Source: CAUJIW01 sp963205175
GTDB taxonomy: Bacteria > Pseudomonadota > Alphaproteobacteria > Sphingomonadales > Sphingomonadaceae
NCBI GenBank assembly: GCA_041060555.1
Contig: JBEUDS010000007.1
Reading direction: 5' to 3' (one strand)
Length of the DNA stretch: 64,000 nt
A program made the translations under genes and the position numbers. Below the pieces are notes generated by a model. The model was not told the origin of the DNA. It ran no database searches and worked only from the letters and a program-made list of their open reading frames with translations. Shown one piece after another: positions 1-7,683 of the stretch (positions within the stretch are counted from its first letter, which is position 1; the number at the start of each line of letters is the position of its first letter).

Positions 1-759
1 GGCCCGCTGGGCGGCGTTGAGCGCCGGCGAGGGAGCTTCCTCCAGCACCTTCTGGTGGCGCCGCTGCAACGAGCAGTCGCGCTCGCCCAGATGGATGGCA
101 TTGCCGTGGGAGTCGCCGAACACCTGGTATTCAATGTGGCGCGGGTTGCCGAGGTACTTCTCAAGGTAGACCGTGTCGTCGCCGAAGGCGGCCTTGGCCT
201 CCGACTTGGCCTGGCTCATCAGCGATTCCAGCTGGTCGGGGCCGGGAATCACCTTCATGCCGCGCCCGCCACCGCCGGCGGCGGCCTTGACCAGCACCGG
301 GTAACCGATCTCGGCGGCGATCGCCTGGGCTTGCTCGACGCTCTCCAGCGGACCGTCGGAGCCGGGCACCAGCGGCAGGCCGAGCTGGGCGGCCGTCTTC
401 TTGGCCATCACCTTGTCGCCCATCATTCTGATGTGCTCAGGGCTGGGGCCGATCCAGGTCAGGCCGTGGTCCTGCACGATCTCGGCGAACTTGGCGTTCT
501 CCGACAGGAAGCCGTAGCCAGGGTGGACGGCGTCGGCATGGGTGATCTCGGCGGCGGCGATGATCGACGGCACGTTGAGGTAGGACTGGGCGGCGGACGC
601 CGGCCCGATGCACACGGCCTCGTCCGCCAGCCGAACATGCATGGCATCGGCGTCGGCGGTCGAGTGGACGGCGACCGTCTTGATACCCATCTCACGGCAG
701 GCGCGGTGGATGCGCAGCGCGATCTCACCCCGGTTGGCGATCAGAACCTTCTCGATCAT
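1..759 (-). CDS. accC: Biotin carboxylase subunit of acetyl-CoA carboxylase (partial, C-terminus off window)
   Basis: The first 253 residues are readable on the minus strand; the gene continues past base 1. It starts MIEKVLIANRGEIA, the typical biotin carboxylase N-terminus, and has the ATP-grasp glycine-rich loop AAAGGGGRGMK at about 159-169 and ERDCSLQRRHQKV near residue 230. The family enzyme carboxylates biotin on AccB using ATP and bicarbonate, the first half-reaction of malonyl-CoA synthesis in the cytosol. The start lies five bases after the accB stop, so it is in one operon with aroQ and accB. Only the C-terminal part is missing, and this is due to the window edge. Confidence 0.98.
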   Translation of the reverse strand, partial: MIEKVLIANRGEIALRIHRACREMGIKTVAVHSTADADAMHVRLADEAVCIGPASAAQSYLNVPSIIAAAEITHADAVHPGYGFLSENAKFAEIVQDHGLTWIGPSPEHIRMMGDKVMAKKTAAQLGLPLVPGSDGPLESVEQAQAIAAEIGYPVLVKAAAGGGGRGMKVIPGPDQLESLMSQAKSEAKAAFGDDTVYLEKYLGNPRHIEYQVFGDSHGNAIHLGERDCSLQRRHQKVLEEAPSPALNAAQRA

Positions 760-764
760 GCCGC

Positions 765-1262
765 TCACTCGATGACCAGCAACGGTTCGCCGAATTCGAC
801 CGGCTGTTCGTTGCTGACGATGATTCTCCTCACCGTACCGCCGCGCGGCGCGGCGATCGGGTTCATCACCTTCATCGCCTCGATGATCAGCAGGGTGTCG
901 CCTTCCTTCACGGTGGCGCCCTCGCTGACGAAGGCCGGCTTGCCGGGTTCCGGCGCCATGTAGACGGTACCCACCATCGGCGAGGCGACAACGCCGGGGT
1001 GCTTCATGATGTCGGCGTCCGCCGCGGGCTCGGCGGCCACCGGGGCGGCAGCGGCGACAGGGGCGGCGGCCGGCCCGGCGACGGCCATGGGGGCCGGCAC
1101 GGCGATGTTGGCCACCGTCGCCTGGCGGGCGACGCGGACCCGGCGTTCGCCGTCGACGACCTCGATCTCGGTGAGGTCGGTTTCCTTCAGCAGTTCCGCC
1201 AGCTCGCGGACAAGACCCTTATCAACCTGCATGGTGGTCGCAGCTCCCTTCTCGGGCATCAT
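765..1262 (-). CDS. accB: Biotin carboxyl carrier protein of acetyl-CoA carboxylase
   Basis: 165 residues, or 164 from the second ATG at 1259. The C-terminal biotinyl domain carries the EAMKVMNPI motif, with the biotinylated lysine at about residue 131. It is joined to the N-terminal helical part (VRELAELLKETDLTEIEV) by an Ala/Pro-rich linker, as in the family. It carries biotin between the carboxylase (AccC) and the carboxyltransferase. An AAGGAAGA ribosome-binding site sits just before the tandem ATG codons at 1262/1259. A shorter start at 1232 is also possible but its binding site is farther away. It is the middle gene of aroQ-accB-accC, a common bacterial order. Confidence 0.98.
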   Translation of the reverse strand: MMPEKGAATTMQVDKGLVRELAELLKETDLTEIEVVDGERRVRVARQATVANIAVPAPMAVAGPAAAPVAAAAPVAAEPAADADIMKHPGVVASPMVGTVYMAPEPGKPAFVSEGATVKEGDTLLIIEAMKVMNPIAAPRGGTVRRIIVSNEQPVEFGEPLLVIE

Positions 1263-1299
1263 TCTTCCTTAATCACTCGTGAACAGGTGGCGGACGAAA

Positions 1300-1743
1300 T
1301 CAGAATTGTGCCGCCGCTTCAAGCGCCATGAGATAGCCAAAAGCGCCAAACCCCTGAATCACGCCACGGGCGACCGGCGACACGAACGATGTGTGCCGGA
1401 ATGATTCCCGGGCGTGCGGGTTGGACAGATGCACCTCGATGACCGGCAGTTCAATCGCCTTGATGGCATCGTACAGCGCCACGGACGTGTGGGTGTAGGC
1501 ACCGGGGTTGAAGATCACCGACTCGCACCAGCCGCGCGCCTCATGCAGCCAGTCGATCAACTGGCCCTCATGGTTTGACTGACGGAATTCGATGGAAAGA
1601 GAAAGGGTTGCGGCCTTCTCCTGCATCATCCGTTCAATGTCGGCGAGCGTGGTGGCGCCGTAAACCTCGGGCTCGCGGGTGCCCAGCAGGTTGAGGTTCG
1701 GCCCGTTCAGCACGAGCACGCGGCGGGTATGGCGTTCGGCCAT
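1300..1743 (-). CDS. aroQ: Type II 3-dehydroquinate dehydratase
   Basis: 147 residues, the usual size for the small dodecameric type II enzyme. It dehydrates 3-dehydroquinate to 3-dehydroshikimate in the shikimate pathway. Visible motifs are VLVLNGPNLNLLGTREPEVYG (with the catalytic lid tyrosine), the QSNHEG loop, NPGAYTHTSVAL and VHLSNPHARE. The ATG at 1743 gives the standard N-terminus; an in-frame upstream extension is unlike the family. It leads the aroQ-accB-accC operon, 37 bases ahead of accB. It is divergent from the thiazole synthase fusion, with 80 bases between the two starts. Confidence 0.97.
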   Translation of the reverse strand: MAERHTRRVLVLNGPNLNLLGTREPEVYGATTLADIERMMQEKAATLSLSIEFRQSNHEGQLIDWLHEARGWCESVIFNPGAYTHTSVALYDAIKAIELPVIEVHLSNPHARESFRHTSFVSPVARGVIQGFGAFGYLMALEAAAQF

Positions 1744-1823
1744 GCAGTCAGGTCTTTCCCCGGTTGGCGTCCCGCCCTTATAGAGAGGCTGACGCAACAA
1801 GCAAATCGGCCAAGTGGAACCCC

Positions 1824-2855
1824 ATGTCCAGCATGACTGCCCCCAGCGCATCGCTTCCTGTCGAGATCACCGTCAACGGTGAACCCCGCCGGCTGGCCGG
1901 ACCAACGACGGTGGCCGGCCTGCTCGCCGAGCTGGGGCTGGAGCCGACCAGGGTGGCCGTCGAGCGCAATCTGGAGATCGTGCCCAAGTCCACCTACGCC
2001 GAGGTGCCGGTAGCGGCCGGGGACAGCTTCGAGATCGTCCACTTCGTGGGCGGTGGCGATCATGGCCCGGCGGCCCCCGGGACGGCGGCCGACAGCTGGA
2101 GCGTCGCCGGCCGCACGTTCGCCTCCCGCCTGATTGTCGGCACCGGCAAGTACAAGGATTTCGCCCAGACCGCCGCGGCGGTGGAGGCCTCGGGCGCCGA
2201 GATGGTCACGGTGGCGGTGCGTCGGGTCAATGTCTCGGACCGCTCGCAGCCGCTGCTGACCGATTATCTCGACCCCAAACGCTACACCTATCTGCCCAAC
2301 ACCGCCGGCTGCTACACCGCCGCCGACGCCATCCGCACGCTGCGACTGGCCCGCGAGGCGGGCGGCTGGAACCTGGTCAAGCTGGAAGTGCTGGGCGAGC
2401 AGAAGACGCTCTACCCCGACATGGTGGAAACGCTGGAAGCGACCAAGGTGCTGGTCAAGGACGGCTTCGACGTCATGGTCTACTGCGCCGACGATCCGAT
2501 CATGGCCAAGCGGCTGGTGGATGCCGGCGCCTGCGCCATCATGCCGCTGGGGGCGCCGATCGGCTCGGGGCTTGGCCTGCAGAACCCGGTGATGATCCGC
2601 CTGATCGTCGAGGCGGCGCCGGTGCCGGTGCTGGTGGACGCCGGCGTCGGCACCGCATCTGACGCGGCGGTGGCGATGGAGCTGGGCTGTGACGCGGTGC
2701 TGATGAACACCGCCATCGCGGAAGCCCGCGACCCCGTTGCCATGGCCCGGGCGATGAAACTTGCCGTCGAGGCCGGTCGGCTGGCCTATCTGGCCGGCCG
2801 GATGCCGAAAAAGCGCTACGCCGACCCGTCGAGTCCGCTCGCCGGCCTGATCTGA
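1824..2855 (+). CDS. thiG: ThiS-ThiG fusion: sulfur carrier protein / thiazole synthase
   Basis: 343 residues in two parts. Residues about 11-78 are a ThiS-like ubiquitin-fold domain (VEITVNGEPRRL at its start, ending FVGGG at 74-78). From about 88 on it is a full ThiG (FASRLIVGTGKYKDF, NLVKLEVLGEQ with the imine-forming lysine, GAPIGSGLGLQNP, VGTASDAAVAMELG). ThiG builds the thiazole phosphate of thiamine from DXP, dehydroglycine and ThiS thiocarboxylate. In stand-alone ThiS the Gly-Gly is the free C-terminus that receives sulfur; here it is internal, so cleavage or a different sulfur route would be needed. No other thi gene and no TPP riboswitch motif is visible nearby. ATG 1824 is preferred; 1833 is possible. 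Confidence 0.93.
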   Translation: MSSMTAPSASLPVEITVNGEPRRLAGPTTVAGLLAELGLEPTRVAVERNLEIVPKSTYAEVPVAAGDSFEIVHFVGGGDHGPAAPGTAADSWSVAGRTFASRLIVGTGKYKDFAQTAAAVEASGAEMVTVAVRRVNVSDRSQPLLTDYLDPKRYTYLPNTAGCYTAADAIRTLRLAREAGGWNLVKLEVLGEQKTLYPDMVETLEATKVLVKDGFDVMVYCADDPIMAKRLVDAGACAIMPLGAPIGSGLGLQNPVMIRLIVEAAPVPVLVDAGVGTASDAAVAMELGCDAVLMNTAIAEARDPVAMARAMKLAVEAGRLAYLAGRMPKKRYADPSSPLAGLI

Positions 2856-2859
2856 CGGC

Positions 2860-3195
2860 TCAGCCGGCGGCGACGGCCAGCAGGCGTGCGGCCATGCCGA
2901 CCACGTCGCCGATCGCCTTGATGACCCTGGCGATCGCGGCGGTCTGCTGGCGCAAGGCCTCGACAGCCAGGTTGGCGGTCCGCAGCTGGGCCAGGGTCTC
3001 CTCGGCCAACGGGGTTTGCGCGGTGAGCGTCTTGGTCAGCGCGGCATTGTAGATGCGTTCCAGCGACTGGAAGTTGGTGTCGACGTCGAGCGCCTGCGCC
3101 GGGGTGCGGGTGCGTGCCATGTCGGCGTGGTAATTGCTGAGGGCATCGAGAAAAGCACCCTCGATAGCCGCGAATCGTTCAGTGTGATCCGACAC
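2860..3195 (-). CDS. Hypothetical helical protein, partner of upstream lipoprotein gene
   Basis: 111 residues, not recognised. It has no signal peptide and looks almost wholly alpha-helical (long Ala/Leu/Gln-rich runs). A hydrophobic C-terminal helix (IGDVVGMAARLLAVAAG) could be amphipathic or membrane-associating. It starts 10 bases after the stop of the lipoprotein gene at 3206-4198, so the two are almost certainly co-transcribed and may act together. It converges with the thiS-thiG gene, only four bases away. Confidence 0.75.
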   Translation of the reverse strand: MSDHTERFAAIEGAFLDALSNYHADMARTRTPAQALDVDTNFQSLERIYNAALTKTLTAQTPLAEETLAQLRTANLAVEALRQQTAAIARVIKAIGDVVGMAARLLAVAAG

Positions 3196-3205
3196 ATGAG
3201 CCTCC

Positions 3206-4198
3206 CTATGGCTGAGCAGCGACGGTCGCGCGCAGTGCCTCGATCTTCTGGAGCAGATCAGCCAGCGAAAGCGGCTGCTCCTGTTCGAATTCCTCGTGGC
3301 GCCGCCGCAAGGCGGCGATCACGGCCACGGAGGCGTCGTAGCCGCGGACGATGGCTGACAGATTCTGGCTGGTTTCCCACAGGCGATAGTTGTCGATGGC
3401 GTCCCGCAGGCGCGGAGTCCTGGCGTAGCGGCCGGCGACATCGGGGGCGGGCGACAGGTCGCCCAGTTGGGCAAGGGTGCCGAGATACGTCGAGGTGTCC
3501 GCCAGTCCCTGCCGCATCAGCGCCGATTGCAGGCCGGCCAGCATGGTCGCGTTGACTTTCTGTGCCGACACCACGCCCGGCCGATAGGCGATCATGCTGG
3601 CTTCCACCCGATCCAGTTCGCCCCGGATCAGGATGCTGGCCGCTTTGAGGTTGCGGGCCTTGATGTGCTCCGCGAACTGCCGGAACAGGGCGTCGAGCAC
3701 GCCAATGGCCCGGCCCTGGGGTAGTGCGGACAGGTTTACCTGACCGCTCGTGTCGCCACGGGCTGTGTTGATCAACGTTTCGATCGACGACACGGTGGCC
3801 TGAAAAGACGCGCCGACATCGGCGCTGGCGTCGTAAGCGGCGAGCTGCGCCATCTGGGCATAGAGCGTTTCAAGCTCGCCGAATATCTGGATGCGCAGGC
3901 GCAGGGCCTCGGCGGCGGATGCATAGGCATCTGGCTGGTTGCGGCACAGTGTGGCGAGGTCGCCGGCGCCATCCATTGAATCAAGGCACTTCTTCAGCGC
4001 CCCCCGTCGGGTGTTCAGAGCATAGCTATCCGCCGTCTGGCGGGCCTCGGTGCGCATGGCGGCGGTGGCCGCCTGGCCGCTGGTCGCCAGCGCCGCGCCG
4101 GCGGGAACATCGACCGACGCGCAGCCAGCCAGAAGCAGTGCCAGCCACAGTATGGCAATGGCGGGCGCGGGGACGCGCCCAGGCATCGGTCTCGTCAT
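3206..4198 (-). CDS. Hypothetical lipoprotein, all-helical
   Basis: 330 residues. A hydrophobic stretch is followed by a clear lipobox (LLLAGC, cysteine near residue 26), so it should be a lipid-anchored envelope protein. The mature part looks like a long helical bundle without recognised catalytic motifs. It contains a possible disulfide pair in the KKCLDSM...LATLCRN segment. The start at 4198 puts MTRPMPGR directly before the signal peptide; a longer reading to 4246 has no supporting signal. It forms a two-gene unit with the 111-residue protein downstream. No family is recognised. Confidence 0.8.
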   Translation of the reverse strand: MTRPMPGRVPAPAIAILWLALLLAGCASVDVPAGAALATSGQAATAAMRTEARQTADSYALNTRRGALKKCLDSMDGAGDLATLCRNQPDAYASAAEALRLRIQIFGELETLYAQMAQLAAYDASADVGASFQATVSSIETLINTARGDTSGQVNLSALPQGRAIGVLDALFRQFAEHIKARNLKAASILIRGELDRVEASMIAYRPGVVSAQKVNATMLAGLQSALMRQGLADTSTYLGTLAQLGDLSPAPDVAGRYARTPRLRDAIDNYRLWETSQNLSAIVRGYDASVAVIAALRRRHEEFEQEQPLSLADLLQKIEALRATVAAQP

Positions 4199-4399
4199 GG
4201 AAGGAACCCCTGTTGCGATAAGCACGACATGCACGCGCCGCAACAACCAGGGGGTGATGATAGTGGAATATCAGGCAATCTGAAAGGGCGTTGTTGTGGC
4301 CGTGTTCATCCACCCGCGCACCCTGTCATCTCCGCAAGGTGCGTCGGCGGCACGGGCGGGGTAGCGTGGCGGTTCAACAACGAACGCGGGAGGATTGCG

Positions 4400-5191
4400 A
4401 TGGGTCAGCTAGAGGGCAAGGTGGCGGTGGTGCTGGGCGCCGCCGGCAAGGACAATATGGGGCAGACCATCGCCCGGCGGTTCGCCCGCGAAGGTGCCAA
4501 AGTGGTTGTCGCTGGTCGTAAGGAAGAACCGTTGAAGGCGCTGGCGGCGGAGATCGGCGGCACCTGGGTGCTGTGCGACATCACCCGCAAGGCCGACATC
4601 GAGGCAATGGCCAAGAAGGCGCTGGACAGCTACGGCAAGGTCGACGTGGCGGTCAACGCCACCGGCTGGGGCCTGCTGGTGCCGCTGCTGGAGACCACGG
4701 AAGAGCAGATGGATGCCATCTACGCTCTCCAGTTCAAGGGTCCGCACTTCTTCTTCCAGGTGTTCACCGAGGCGATGACGCATGGCGGTTCGGTGATCCA
4801 GATCACCTCGGCGACCACCGATCGGGTGATCGACAACCATGCCGCCTATATCGGCACCAAGGCCGGCGCCGACGCGCTGGTCCGCTGCTTCGCCAACGAG
4901 TTCGGCGCGCGCGGCATCAAGTTCAACTCCATCGCGCCGGGCATCACCGACAGCCCGATGACCGAGCAGGCGATGGCGACGCCGGGTCTGCTGGAGACCT
5001 TTGTGAAGGAGTATCCGCTGGGTCGCATCGGCACCAGCGACGACATCGCCGACGCCGCGGTGTGGCTGGCCGGCGATGGCAGCTTCATCACCGGTCAGGT
5101 GCTGCACGTCAACGGCGGCCTGACGCTGCGGCGCAACCCCACCGGCGCCGAGATGGGGGCGGCGATCGCGGCGGCAAGCGCCAAGGCCTGA
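4400..5191 (+). CDS. Short-chain dehydrogenase/reductase (SDR)
   Basis: 263 residues, the classical SDR length. The Rossmann nucleotide loop is unusual: GAAGKDNMGQTIA replaces the textbook TGxxxGIG. NATGWG stands where NNAG is usual. The catalytic set is present: Ser in QITSAT and YIGTK (YxxxK). The C-terminal GQVLHVNGGLTLRR is the usual SDR end. It probably oxidises or reduces an alcohol/ketone with NAD(P), but the substrate cannot be read from sequence. An ideal GGGAGGA lies at 4388-4394, just before ATG 4400. It is a single-gene unit closed by the hairpin at 5208-5247. Confidence 0.92.
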   Translation: MGQLEGKVAVVLGAAGKDNMGQTIARRFAREGAKVVVAGRKEEPLKALAAEIGGTWVLCDITRKADIEAMAKKALDSYGKVDVAVNATGWGLLVPLLETTEEQMDAIYALQFKGPHFFFQVFTEAMTHGGSVIQITSATTDRVIDNHAAYIGTKAGADALVRCFANEFGARGIKFNSIAPGITDSPMTEQAMATPGLLETFVKEYPLGRIGTSDDIADAAVWLAGDGSFITGQVLHVNGGLTLRRNPTGAEMGAAIAAASAKA

Positions 5192-5207
5192 GTCATCGTC
5201 TCAAACA

Positions 5208-5247
5208 GCAAAAGCCCGGCGACACCTTGGTGGCGCCGGGCTTTTGC
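5208..5247. terminator. Bidirectional Rho-independent terminator
   Basis: Perfect 14-bp inverted repeat (5208-5221 with 5234-5247; arms begin gcaaaagcccggcg) with a 12-base loop. The stem is flanked by A/T-rich ends on both strands. It lies between the convergent SDR gene and the DsbA-like gene and can serve both. Confidence 0.9.
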
Positions 5248-5266
5248 ATTGGCGGAGATACGTGTG

Positions 5267-6046
5267 TCAGCGGGCGGCGACGCGGCTGCGGTCGCGCGCG
5301 CGCGCCACGGCGGCCTTGAGCGCGTCATAGCCCACCGCGCCGGAGATGATCTGGTCGCCGATGATATAGCTCGGCGTGCCAGAGAGGCCGAGATTGCGGC
5401 CGAGCTGCAGATTCTTGTCCACCTCGGCGGCGAGTTCTGCGCTGTCCATGTCTCGCACCGCCTGACGCTCATCGAGGCCGGCGCCGCGCACTGCTGCCAC
5501 CAGCAGCTCCTGGCTGAGGCGGCCCGGCAGGTCGAACAGGCGCTTGTAGAAGTCGACGTACTTGCCCTGTCTGGCGGCGGCGAGGGCCGCGAGCGCGGCG
5601 CGGCGTGACAGCGGCTCGCCGCCCCGGTCGAGGACCGGAAAGTCGCGATAGATCACCCTGATGCCGGCATCCTCGTCGATCAGCCGCTGCACGTCCATGG
5701 CCGCCTGGCGGCAGTAGGGGCATCGAAAATCGAAGAATTCGACGATGGTGACGTCGCCCTCGGGATTGCCCGCGACGGTGCCGGGGAAGGGCGTTTCGAT
5801 GTCCTGGCGGTAGCTGTCGAGAATCTTCACCGCCTCGCGGCGCTGCAACTCGGTGATGGCCTCGGGGATGATCTCGGGGTGTTGCAGGATGTACTGGCGA
5901 ACCAGGGCCTCGATCTGCTGCTGCTGACGCAACGTGAAGTCGGTCTGTACCGCCCCGTTCTGGGCCGCGCGCGGCGTCTGGGTGAGCGCGAACAGACCAA
6001 CAGCGGCTGCCAGCAGCAGCGACAGGAACGCACCGAACTTTTTCAT
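5267..6046 (-). CDS. DsbA-family thiol:disulfide oxidoreductase (periplasmic)
   Basis: 259 residues. An N-terminal signal peptide/anchor (MKKFGAFLSLLLAAAVGLFAL) is followed by a helical segment and a thioredoxin fold. The CPYC active site is at about 109-112 (FFDFRCPYCRQ), and a cis-proline loop LSGTPSYIIGD lies near the C-terminus. The layout matches the Com1-like/ScsC-like branch of the DsbA family: oxidation or isomerisation of periplasmic disulfides. Start 6046 is chosen because it begins right at the signal peptide. It follows the M48-TPR protease by 53 bases and is likely co-transcribed with it, which suggests a shared envelope protein-folding role. Confidence 0.92.
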   Translation of the reverse strand: MKKFGAFLSLLLAAAVGLFALTQTPRAAQNGAVQTDFTLRQQQQIEALVRQYILQHPEIIPEAITELQRREAVKILDSYRQDIETPFPGTVAGNPEGDVTIVEFFDFRCPYCRQAAMDVQRLIDEDAGIRVIYRDFPVLDRGGEPLSRRAALAALAAARQGKYVDFYKRLFDLPGRLSQELLVAAVRGAGLDERQAVRDMDSAELAAEVDKNLQLGRNLGLSGTPSYIIGDQIISGAVGYDALKAAVARARDRSRVAAR

Positions 6047-6099
6047 GAAATCACCAGCATCCGATTGGCAGGGCAGCACTGTTGACGCCGGGGCGAGGT

Positions 6100-7503
6100 T
6101 CAACCGCGTCGCCGGCCCTGTTGCGTTTTGAGGGTTTCCTGCGCGATGAGCAAGAGATCCTGCGCGCGAATCCAGTCCGGCGTCCCCTGCGGGAGGCCAC
6201 GCATCGCGACCTGGGCACTCTGCGCGATGTCGCGGGCGTTGCCCTGGCTCATGCTGAGCCGTTCCGCCGTGGCGAGCGCGGCGCGAGGTTCGTCGCCGCT
6301 GCGGGAATAGGCCATGCCGAGCTGATACCAGGCAAACGGGTTCTCGTCGTCCAGCGCGATCACCCGACGCAGGATGGCGATGGCTTCCGGCAGATCGGCG
6401 GCATTTTCACTGGCGACGAGTGCGTGCCCCAGCGTGGTGGCGATGAGCGGCTCCGCGGGGGCCAGGGCGACAGCGCGGCGCAGGGTCGGAATGGCGTTGA
6501 TGACATCCCCTGACTCCATCAGGACCTGGGCTTTTATTTCAAGTACATAGGGATCGTCAGGGTAAACGGCGAGCAAGGCATCGATCTCGGCTACGGCCTT
6601 CTCGCGATTCGCCTGTTTGTGATAGGCGTAGGTGCGTGCAAGCCGCGCCGCCGGCGAGGTGTCGGACGGCGGATACTGCTGGAAGGTCAGCCCCGGGTCG
6701 TTGACGTAGCCGGCGAGCTTGGCCTTGATGCGCAGGAAACGTTCCTGCAGTGCCGGATCGGCCGGCTTGGCATAGACCGGCGATGCCTTCACGCGCTCTT
6801 CCAGCTTGGCGATGCGGTCTCCGGTGAGCGGGTGGCTGCGGGCGTAGGCGTCCATCGTGTAGCCGTAACGGAACTCCTGCTCCTGCAGCTTGCGGAAGAA
6901 GCCCAGATAGCCTTCGCCGGAGATGCCGGCACGGTCGAGAAAGTCGGCGCCGGCCTGGTCGGCGGCGGCCTCCTGCACCCGGCTGTAGGCGAGGAAGTTG
7001 CCCTGGGCGGCCGATTGTCCGGCACTCAGGATGGCGACCCCCGCGTCGCCGGCCCCGGCGACCATGGCGGCCACCCCGGCCAGCATCGACAGGATGCTGA
7101 TGTTGCGTGCGCCCTTGATGCCGTCATCGAAGCGTACCAGATGGCCGCCGGTGATGTGGCCGGTTTCGTGGGCGATGACGCCCACCAGCTGGTCGACGTT
7201 ATCGGCGGCAAGAATGAGACCGGAGTGGACAAAGATGTTCTGGCCCCCGGTCACGAAGGCGTTGATGCTGGGGTCGCCGACCAGATAGAAGTCCACCGCG
7301 CGCGGTTTCAGGCCAGCGGCCTCGAAGATCGGCCGGGAAACGTCATGCAGGAAGCGCTCGGTCTCGGCGTCGCGCAGCAGCGACTGGGCGCGTGCCGGCA
7401 GGCTGGCGAGCACCAGCAACGCCAGCAGTGTGGCAAGCCACGCCGCGCCCCGGGCAAGCGGGCGGCGCGGGCGGAACAGCAACAGGGGCAGGGCGAGACG
7501 CAT
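6100..7503 (-). CDS. M48 family metalloprotease with TPR repeats (BepA-like)
   Basis: 467 residues. A signal peptide (cleavage near PARAQ, residue 40) leads into an M48 peptidase domain. The zinc motif HETGH is at 112-116 (VGVIAHETGHITGGH), and a downstream EAAADQAGADFL segment supplies the third ligand. The C-terminal half is a TPR region (about 290-460). This architecture matches periplasmic BepA/YfgC proteins, which support outer-membrane protein assembly or degrade stalled substrates. It lies between RNase E and the DsbA-like gene on the same strand. Confidence 0.93.
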   Translation of the reverse strand: MRLALPLLLFRPRRPLARGAAWLATLLALLVLASLPARAQSLLRDAETERFLHDVSRPIFEAAGLKPRAVDFYLVGDPSINAFVTGGQNIFVHSGLILAADNVDQLVGVIAHETGHITGGHLVRFDDGIKGARNISILSMLAGVAAMVAGAGDAGVAILSAGQSAAQGNFLAYSRVQEAAADQAGADFLDRAGISGEGYLGFFRKLQEQEFRYGYTMDAYARSHPLTGDRIAKLEERVKASPVYAKPADPALQERFLRIKAKLAGYVNDPGLTFQQYPPSDTSPAARLARTYAYHKQANREKAVAEIDALLAVYPDDPYVLEIKAQVLMESGDVINAIPTLRRAVALAPAEPLIATTLGHALVASENAADLPEAIAILRRVIALDDENPFAWYQLGMAYSRSGDEPRAALATAERLSMSQGNARDIAQSAQVAMRGLPQGTPDWIRAQDLLLIAQETLKTQQGRRRG

Positions 7504-7623
7504 GGCCTCAAGGTGGCGATGCGCCGCCGCCTCGTCAATGCACCGTAGGCAGTCCGTCGCCCGGCTGCGGCCAAATACGCCCTTGAAGCGGCCCGCGCCC
7601 CGGTCCGGCCGGGCATTTCATGG

Positions 7624-7655
7624 AAAACGGGCCGCCGCACGGTGCGACGGCCCGT
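7624..7655 (-). terminator. Rho-independent terminator of rne
   Basis: On the minus strand, a 13-bp stem (7627-7639 with 7643-7655, one internal mismatch) and a 3-base loop are followed by TTTTCC. It lies 29 bases downstream of the RNase E stop. Confidence 0.8.
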
Positions 7656-7683
7656 CTAGCCGATCAGATGAAGGGCATGAGCC

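Noticed and set aside
1744..1823. A TPP riboswitch before the thiS-thiG gene
   Set aside because: The 80-base gap is too short and lacks the conserved CTGAGA and TPP-core motifs.
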